From JAUVKA01 sp964465145 (lineage in GTDB: Bacteria > Bacteroidota > Bacteroidia > Bacteroidales > UBA12481), in assembly GCA_964465145.1 (NCBI GenBank), contig CAYXJR010000133.1, positions 1 to 7,719 on the forward strand: 7,719 bases of DNA, read 5' to 3'. The notes under the pieces were generated by a model. It was not told the DNA's origin. It ran no database searches and saw nothing but the letters and a program-made list of their open reading frames with translations. The translations under genes were made by a program, and so were the position numbers. Numbering within the stretch: the first letter of the stretch is position 1; each line of letters starts with the position of its first letter. Shown piece by piece: positions 1-4,248 of the stretch.

Positions 1-252
1 TTTTATTAAACCATGAATAATAGATGTTAGGGTAATAATCCTTTTTTCTGCTTCAACTGTATCTAGCTTATCATTCTTGTCAGCTCGGTTTAAAAGAGTT
101 CTTTTTAACTTTTTAAGAGAAAAATTAATTATTTTAAATGCTAAAAAAAATAGCACTAACGCAATTAATAAACCCGGCAGTTCATTAATTAGCCAGTTTT
201 GGCCGTTTTTGAAAAGTTCTGTCCAAAAGGTGGATTCTAAAATTTGTCCCAT
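1..252 (-). CDS. MscS-family mechanosensitive ion channel, N-terminal part (runs off the left edge)
   Basis: The minus strand is open from an ATG at 252 to the window edge, giving the first 84 residues of a longer protein. Residues 1-25 are a short amphipathic leader. Residues 26-45 (PGLLIALVLFFLAFKIINF) form one membrane helix. A basic linker (KKLKRTLLNR) follows, then DTVEAEKRIITLTSIIHGLI, which resembles the segment just before the pore helix in MscS-type channels. Such channels sit in the inner membrane and release solutes on hypo-osmotic shock. The pore helix and the cytoplasmic beta domain would lie outside the window, so the family call rests on this N-terminal pattern only. The start is supported by an AGGAA box 9 nt upstream. 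An IS66-type element begins 19 bases beyond the start codon, so the native promoter has probably been displaced. Transcription may now start within, or read through, the element. Confidence 0.66.
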   Translation of the reverse strand, partial: MGQILESTFWTELFKNGQNWLINELPGLLIALVLFFLAFKIINFSLKKLKRTLLNRADKNDKLDTVEAEKRIITLTSIIHGLIK

Positions 253-261
253 AATTATTTA

Positions 262-266
262 TTCCT
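262..266 (-). promoter_or_regulatory. Shine-Dalgarno-like box of the MscS-type gene
   Basis: On the minus strand this reads AGGAA, with a 9-nt A/T-rich spacer to the ATG at 252. It is one of the few start codons in the window with a purine-rich box at a useful distance. It lies outside the IS element, so insertion left the translation start intact while replacing everything further upstream. Confidence 0.4.
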
Positions 267-291
267 GTTTTGTAACTATTTAGCTGGGTCT

Positions 292-1249
292 CTATTTTGA
301 GATAAAGTTATACCCCTTAAAGGTATCACATAATTCGGAATAGACATTCCTGTTTTGTTTCCTGGCAGTTGAAACAAACCCTTCAATTCTGGCATATATT
401 TCTGCACCAGAAAACGTGCGAAAATAATTAGAGATTTTCTGCTTCACTTTTGCTGGTCTGATATCTCTTTCAGCAAGATTATTAGTAAATGGAACTTCCT
501 TATTGAAGGCAAATGTCAGTACTGGTGTCTGTTCCCTGATCAGGCGTTCAACAAGATTTCTTCCCTTAGTTCTCTTATACCGGCCCCTTTTACCCGGTAT
601 TTACAGTGGCCGTGTAAACCGTTGATTCGTTTATGGAGTAGCCAAATAAATCGCTGAACAATAACTGTATTTTCTTGAATGGAAGTTTAAAATGAACATT
701 TAATAGCACAGCATAAGCTTTTACCCCATTGCCATATTGAGTAGGGGCTTTGACTCCTTCGGGTGCAATCCCTTTGTGTATTTTGCCGCACACAGGACAA
801 GCTGCCTTATGTATTTGGTATTCTGTAATTTCTAAACGGGGTTGGGGTATATCAAAGACCTGGCGTGTTTCCGATAAAACCAACTCATCTTTTGTAAACA
901 TATGCCCACAATCGCATTTCCCTGGATTGCAATCTACGATCTTATCAGGATTATCTACTTGTTGTAAAGTACGACCCTTATGACCCTTCTGACCGCCTTG
1001 TTTGCCCTTTTTCTTCCTGGTAAAGGCTGGCTTCTTTTTATAACCATCACTCAATGGTGGTTTGCTGCTATTGTTACTGTTGCTGTTTAAACGAAATTCT
1101 AGTTCTGCTACTTTCTCTTTTAATTCCTTATTTTCAGCTTTGAGGAAAGTGTTTTCTTTTTCCAGGCTGGATACACGTTTTAATAGTGAATCAACATTGT
1201 CTATTAATTCTTGTATTTTCCTGTCTTTATCCAAACCCTTTTTTATCAA
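292..1249 (-). pseudogene. IS66-family transposase (TnpC type), central catalytic part deleted and frame shifted
   Basis: The N-terminal part is 219 codons from a TTG at 1249; no in-frame ATG lies upstream before a stop. It has a leucine-zipper-like coiled coil (about residues 10-55), a basic linker with KKGKQGGQKGHKGR, and the IS66 zinc-finger region with C-x-C and C-x2-C pairs (CDCGH near 113, CPVCG near 151). It ends ...STVYTATVNTG and stops at 590-592. In the next frame the sequence continues GKRGRYKRTKGRNLVERL and VPFTNNLAERDIRPAKVKQK to a TAG at 292-294. That is the C-terminal end of the catalytic domain, with the conserved glutamate in NNLAERD. The segment expected between them, carrying the first two catalytic aspartates, is absent. 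About 170-200 residues are missing compared with a usual length near 500. The junction lies in accggg, around 592-597, and also puts the halves out of frame. The product cannot be an active transposase. Confidence 0.9.
577..600. repeat. 7-bp perfect inverted repeat at the transposase deletion junction
   Basis: ATACCGG (577-583) and CCGGTAT (594-600) are exact reverse complements with a 10-base spacer. The right arm coincides with the point where the transposase jumps from its N-terminal third to its C-terminal third. The left arm encodes part of GKRGRY, so it is probably ordinary coding sequence. The hairpin may have helped the deletion form, or the match may be chance. Confidence 0.4.
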
Positions 1250-1426
1250 AGGTAGTTTGAATACACACTGTAAATCAAATTATTAGAGCTCTTTTTATAA
1301 AGAAAACTGAAATAAAATTGTCAATAACTCTACATATTTTTGTATTTTGAAATCGAGACAAAACAAACGGTTTATTAGTTGTTAATAACGACAGAATTAT
1401 TTGATTTTCAGAAACCAGCTAAACAG

Positions 1427-1663
1427 TTACGAATCATGAAGCTTTCGAAAACCCAGAAGAAGGGCAAATCTTGCTGAGGACAATTGACTATAAAGATCTC
1501 TAAATAATCCAACAGCAAGGTTATAACTTGGGTCCAAACAAGCAAATTCAAAAAAATTCTTTAAAATTAAATAATCTACCCCTTCAAGACTTTTTTCAAA
1601 ACTTATTTGTGCTAGATAAAGTTCTTCTAGAGTATAGATTTTATCCTTATAAACTAAGTCCAT
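1427..1663 (-). CDS. Unrecognised ORF truncated by the IS66 element
   Basis: This 78-codon reading frame starts at ATG 1663 (MDLVYKDKIYTLEELYLAQ) and ends ...RKLHDS. Its TAA stop is read from the GTAAC terminal bases of the IS element (1426-1430). The real coding sequence therefore ends at the IS boundary at 1431, and the original C-terminus is missing. No matching remainder appears on the far side of the element, where only 19 bases separate it from the MscS-type gene. The protein looks helical, with hydrophobic and charged residues alternating and no signal peptide. I do not recognise a family. A plus-strand frame overlaps it (1528-1893), but it runs antisense into the neighbouring gene and is less likely. 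This may be the last gene of the cassette-like row to its right. Confidence 0.5.
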   Translation of the reverse strand: MDLVYKDKIYTLEELYLAQISFEKSLEGVDYLILKNFFEFACLDPSYNLAVGLFRDLYSQLSSARFALLLGFRKLHDS

Positions 1664-1690
1664 TTGGTATAGATATTTTTATATTACGCA

Positions 1691-1724
1691 ACGTTTTAGG
1701 CAATGGTGCCTGCCTTCTAAACGT
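1691..1724. repeat. Two-part imperfect hairpin between cassette-like genes
   Basis: An outer stem ACGTTT (1691-1696) / AAACGT (1719-1724) encloses an inner stem AGGCA (1698-1702) / TGCCT (1707-1711) with loop atgg. One side has a single bulged base, the other seven bases. It lies in the 162-base gap between the 130-aa gene and the truncated ORF. No T-run follows on the minus strand, so a rho-independent terminator is unlikely. It could be a decayed recombination site of the row, but it lacks the conserved interior of the sites at 2264-2386 and 3953-4074. Confidence 0.4.
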
Positions 1725-1825
1725 CCTAATTTTATTGTTGTCTTTTATTTTGAATTACTTTTTCAACGTTGTTTTGGTAACCTTTCCTGGCATACGCGAT
1801 GAGCCTGTAATGGCAGCTTGTTTTT

Positions 1826-2218
1826 TTATTCCTTACTTATTTGATCCACTATTTCAAGTTGTTCTAGTTTTTCATATTTACCGAAAAGAGTAATATTAAG
1901 TCTGTGTAGGTAAGTAAACAGATTTTTCAGAGTGTCTATTTTAACAAATCTCACAACTGGAACCTTGCCATTTTCTTTCTTGTAATTGGCTTCCTTTTCC
2001 AAGTCTACCGAAATTAAACTAACTTCTATTTCTTCAAATTCAAAGTTCTCACCTCCAAATATTTCAAGGCCAATCGGACGATATTTCGAGAGATCAATAC
2101 CTACAGATGAAGCATAATTAGTAAATTCTGTTATCCTGAAGTCACCTGGAAAGTCGATTGAAATTGTTCCTACAAGATCATCATAGCTTGTTCTAGCTTT
2201 AATTGTAACTGGGTCCAT
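1826..2218 (-). CDS. Unrecognised 130-aa protein, cassette-like gene
   Basis: The frame runs from ATG 2218 (MDPVTIKARTSYDDLVGTIS) to a TAA at 1826. It is acidic (for example EIFGGENFEFEEIEVSLISV, about residues 52-71), has no signal peptide or membrane segment, and ends in a probably helical tail (TLKNLFTYLHRLNITLFGKY onward). That suggests a small alpha/beta cytoplasmic protein. I recognise no family and assign no function. The start lies 46 bases beyond the GCCTATG box of the attC-like site at 2264-2386, with an A/T-rich leader and no Shine-Dalgarno box. This is the normal place for a cassette gene. On its 3' side I see only weak, imperfect inverted repeats (about 1770-1826 and 1691-1724), not a clear attC. 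Confidence 0.72.
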   Translation of the reverse strand: MDPVTIKARTSYDDLVGTISIDFPGDFRITEFTNYASSVGIDLSKYRPIGLEIFGGENFEFEEIEVSLISVDLEKEANYKKENGKVPVVRFVKIDTLKNLFTYLHRLNITLFGKYEKLEQLEIVDQISKE

Positions 2219-2263
2219 AATTATTTGTTATTAATGATTATTTGTTCTTCTATTTCTATAGCT

Positions 2264-2386
2264 GCCTATGGATTAGTACAAGCGCCGTGGCAGAGCAAGT
2301 GATCGACTGACCGGATGTACAGTAGATCAGACGGGAGGTAGTGTTCCAGAGATTAAATTGAATGCTACGTCGTTTGCGCATTAGGC
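2264..2386 (-). other. attC-like recombination site (site B), 123 bp
   Basis: On the minus strand the site opens with GCCTAAT, whose TAA is the stop codon of the HEPN-like gene. It closes with CATAGGC, a degenerate relative of the R' consensus GTTRRRY. The outer boxes pair through GCCTA/TAGGC. Inside them, CAAGCGCCGTGGCA (2279-2292) pairs with TGCTACGTCGTTTG (2363-2376) at 11 of 14 positions. Two of the three differences are transitions, and the arms are separated by 70 bases. The central region aligns with that of site D (for example GATC, CAGTAGATC versus GATAGTTGATC, then CGGG.GG.AGTGTT). Stem, boxes and stop-codon overlap are the attC layout of integron cassettes, with the R' box the weakest element. 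A different folded intergenic repeat family is the main alternative. Confidence 0.6.
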
Positions 2387-3229
2387 TTCGTTTATTTTCA
2401 TATTTTTTAAAATTCTCCATTCTAGTTTTTGTGATATAGATAACCATTTAAATATTTGAAAAGCATATTCGCACATAAATTCCATTACACTTGAAGCTTG
2501 TTGTGCAGATATAGACATTTTCCTATTTTCTGCTTCAAGATCCTCTATTTCAAAAAAGTAATTCAGAACTGATATCTCATATTCTTTCAGTTTGTTATAC
2601 TCATCATTTTTTAGAATTGACTCAGAATGTACAATACAATGTCTTGAAATAGAGATCGCATTAAACCAATGAGATAAATCCACATTTTTCAAATTGTCGC
2701 TTTCTGCTTCTTGAAACTCAGGGCTTAATAATCGAATTATTTTAAGAAGCTCTTTATTATTTACACCCTGATTGAGTCTTCTTACAGTCTTCTTCCAATC
2801 AACAATACTTCTATTCCATATGCAGTTTGCCTTTCCAATTGTTTCAAAAGCAATCTGATGGTTATTCTGAAAATATGAAATCAAGATTCCTTTCAAAAAT
2901 GACTCAATTGCTTCATATGATTGTACAACTAGGATAGCAGAAACTGATTGAATTAACTGTCTATTCATATCTAAATAGTTCTTATTAGTTACTTTATATC
3001 CAGTTGTTGGTAATGGAAAGTTTATTTCCCATCCATTATCAGACTCTCCTGTGAAATCACTAATTACTAATCGGCTTCCTTTTATCAAAACTGTCGATTC
3101 TTTATCGATTCCTTCGATAAGGGTTTGTGTGAATTTTTGAATATCATGATCTATGTGAAAAACATATCCTTTGTAATATTCTATTCTATCGAATAGGGTT
3201 AATATGCTGTCCAGTAAATAATTTTTCAT
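2381..3229 (-). CDS. HEPN-like protein, putative RNase or defence protein, cassette gene
   Basis: This 282-aa protein runs from ATG 3229 (MKNYLLDSILTLFDRIEYYK) to a TAA at 2381-2383. The stop lies inside the GCCTAAT box of site B. About residues 1-85 are mixed alpha/beta. Residues 95-120 (VSAILVVQSYEAIESFLKGI) look like the first long helix of a HEPN fold, and SRHCIVHSES contains R196-x4-H201, the R-x4-6-H pattern of HEPN ribonucleases. The C-terminal part is helical and probably cytoplasmic. HEPN proteins often cut RNA in toxin-antitoxin and abortive-infection systems, but many cluster members are uncharacterised, and no nucleotidyltransferase or clear antitoxin gene is adjacent. The start is 19 bases beyond the GTTAGGC box of site C. 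The family call rests on motif and helix pattern only and could be wrong. Confidence 0.72.
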   Translation of the reverse strand: MKNYLLDSILTLFDRIEYYKGYVFHIDHDIQKFTQTLIEGIDKESTVLIKGSRLVISDFTGESDNGWEINFPLPTTGYKVTNKNYLDMNRQLIQSVSAILVVQSYEAIESFLKGILISYFQNNHQIAFETIGKANCIWNRSIVDWKKTVRRLNQGVNNKELLKIIRLLSPEFQEAESDNLKNVDLSHWFNAISISRHCIVHSESILKNDEYNKLKEYEISVLNYFFEIEDLEAENRKMSISAQQASSVMEFMCEYAFQIFKWLSISQKLEWRILKNMKINEA

Positions 3230-3248
3230 TTTGCAACATTTTAATGAA

Positions 3249-3320
3249 GCCTAACGGTTTGTGTATGGTGTCGTGGCTAACGTTTGGAAGCCATGAACTA
3301 TGCACGTGGGACAAGTTATT
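3249..3320 (-). other. attC-like recombination site (site C), about 70 bp, short type
   Basis: On the minus strand it begins at AATAAC, which contains the stop codon of the 203-aa gene, and ends with GTTAGGC, a full match to the R' consensus GTTRRRY. TAAC in the first box pairs with GTTA in the last. The stem pairs GTGCATAGTTCATGGCT with GTGTATGGTGTCGTGGCT read from the other strand. All mismatches are transitions, and one unpaired G stands out as an extrahelical base, which is the feature attC sites use for strand choice. The apical loop is about 10 bases. The sequence is unrelated to sites B and D, so this cassette probably came from a different source. The next gene starts 19 bases after the last box. 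Confidence 0.62.
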
Positions 3321-3927
3321 TATTTTTAATTATTTCTTTCAATTTCTCCCTATGTATAGGTAATTCGTTCTCAACTTGATTATGAAATATTTCATCTAGT
3401 GCATCAATCTCTGGCGTAATGTATTCCCAAGGCATTTTCATCACTTTATAATCCTCAATCGTCTTTTGATGTTTTATGCACTGAAAAAATATATCACGAA
3501 TTTCATGGATTAATTTTACTGTTTCTTCGTCAAATAAGATTTCCTTTGAATCAAAGTACACAATATACTCATTGTATTTATCAATCACTTCGTTCAAGTA
3601 GTCAGCAAAGCTTTTGGGGTCATTGTATTTTACTGGCCTAAAAGCATCGGTCACTAATTTTATTAAACCATCAGTTAACTCAAAAATTTGATGGTGCGCA
3701 ATAATTGTTTGTTCTGTTTTGTAGTCATTTTTTAATTCCGTTCCGTATTGATTTGTAATAATCTTAATCCTATTATTATGAGATTTTTTGAGATTAATCT
3801 TTCCTAGTAGACATGTTTTAACTTTTGCTTTAATCCGTTTTGAAAAAGCAATAGTCAAGATTGCAGCAAGTAAGGGTACTATTGACGGAACAATCCAGTT
3901 CAAATTGTCTATAATGTAATTTTTCAT
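3316..3927 (-). CDS. 203-aa protein with one N-terminal membrane helix, cassette gene, function unknown
   Basis: The frame runs from ATG 3927 (MKNYIIDNLNWIVPSIVPLL) to a TAA at 3316-3318, which lies within the AATAAC box of site C. Residues 11-28 (WIVPSIVPLLAAILTIAF) are a single membrane helix followed by a basic stretch (SKRIKAKVK). This places the remaining 170 or so residues in the cytoplasm by the positive-inside rule. That part is charged and helical, with a likely coiled coil near 80-160 and a charged tail ending KEIIKNK. No enzyme motif is visible and I recognise no family. The start is 25 bases past the TTAGGGC box of site D. Its first codons resemble those of the HEPN-like gene (MKNY, two aliphatic residues, then D), which may be chance. 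A membrane-tethered helical protein beside a HEPN-like protein could be a defence pair, but nothing in the sequence proves it. Confidence 0.75.
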   Translation of the reverse strand: MKNYIIDNLNWIVPSIVPLLAAILTIAFSKRIKAKVKTCLLGKINLKKSHNNRIKIITNQYGTELKNDYKTEQTIIAHHQIFELTDGLIKLVTDAFRPVKYNDPKSFADYLNEVIDKYNEYIVYFDSKEILFDEETVKLIHEIRDIFFQCIKHQKTIEDYKVMKMPWEYITPEIDALDEIFHNQVENELPIHREKLKEIIKNK

Positions 3928-4248
3928 CTCGGATAGCTGGTTTTCATAATTTGCCCTAAGGTATATGCAGACGCCGTAGCCGCGCTTGCGATCCGCTGTC
4001 TACCAGGATAGTTGATCGAGCGGGCGGCAGTGTTGGGGCTCCCATTAATTGCTATGGTGTTTGCATTTTTAGCCGTTGTCATTTTATTTGTTTGTGTTAT
4101 GCACTGGCGGTTTTTATTTCTATTAGTATATCTGTTAATTTTCATTGTTATATTAAACTTGTCTTTACTGTTTATTTCAGTCTGAGTCGCCCATGTGTTG
4201 GCGTGTTTTAAATTTTCTTATTACGTGGTATGTGGAAAAAATTCACGG
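3928..4248. other. Gene-free stretch between the GH130 operon and the cassette row
   Basis: About 320 bases hold no convincing gene. The left part is attC-like site D. The right part (4075-4248) is A/T-rich with one small hairpin, CGCC (4188-4191) / GGCG (4200-4203), not followed by a T-run in the operon's direction. It also has a GTTATGC box at 4097-4103 that resembles attC end boxes but has no clear partner. A 73-codon minus-strand frame (3924-4145) passes through site D and ends in an ATGA overlap with the next gene. Its composition follows the repeat, so I do not call it a protein. I see no good terminator for the operon. Confidence 0.5.
3953..4074 (-). other. attC-like recombination site (site D), 122 bp
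   Basis: On the minus strand it begins GGCTAAAAATGC and ends CTTAGGGC, a slightly altered relative of GTTAGGC. TGCAGACGCCGTAGC (3966-3980) pairs with GCTATGGTGTTTGCA (4051-4065) at 12 of 15 positions, and all three differences are transitions. The 70-base spacing between arms equals that of site B, and the interiors of the two sites align over most of their length. It is visibly richer in G and C than its surroundings. It sits at the operon-side edge of the cassette row. No complete gene lies between it and the operon, so it would be the first attC of the row or the scar of a lost cassette. Confidence 0.6.

Larger units (their letters stand above)
272..1430 (-). mobile_element. IS66-family insertion sequence, internally deleted and non-autonomous
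   Basis: The ends are inverted copies. The left end reads GTAACTATTTAGCTGG from 272. The right end, on the other strand from 1430, reads GTAACTGTTTAGCTGG, so 15 of the first 16 bases match and similarity fades after that. Terminal GTAA is typical of IS66. Between the ends is a single tnpC-type transposase remnant with no tnpA or tnpB accessory genes, as in the ISBst12-like subgroup. At 1159 bp the copy is short because the transposase has lost its middle. IS66 elements normally make 8-bp target duplications, but the 8 bases at 264-271 (cctgtttt) and 1431-1438 (gaatcatg) do not match. The ends look intact and could still be moved by a related transposase acting in trans (inference). Confidence 0.85.

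Noticed and set aside
77..283. Plus-strand 68-codon frame
   Set aside because: It lies antisense to the MscS-type N-terminus and crosses the IS boundary. The minus-strand reading has a clear membrane helix and family pattern.
750..1286. Two plus-strand frames over the transposase (750-983 and 1062-1286)
   Set aside because: Both are antisense to recognisable IS66 transposase sequence; the leucine/serine-rich products reflect the complementary strand of the coiled coil and linker.
1528..1893. Plus-strand 121-codon frame with hydrophobic segments
   Set aside because: It overlaps two minus-strand genes and the hairpin between them. Its hydrophobicity is what the antisense of A-rich coding DNA gives, and it has no ribosome-binding site.
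2256..2447. Minus-strand 63-codon frame over the end of the HEPN-like gene and site B
   Set aside because: It is out of frame with the HEPN-like gene, most of it is translated repeat, and it has no independent start signal.
1826..4074. CRISPR array explanation for the repeats
   Set aside because: The repeats are far too long, few, imperfect and separated by genes rather than by uniform spacers.
4188..4203. CGCC/GGCG hairpin as the operon terminator
   Set aside because: The stem has only four pairs and is followed by mixed sequence, not a T-run, in the direction of transcription.
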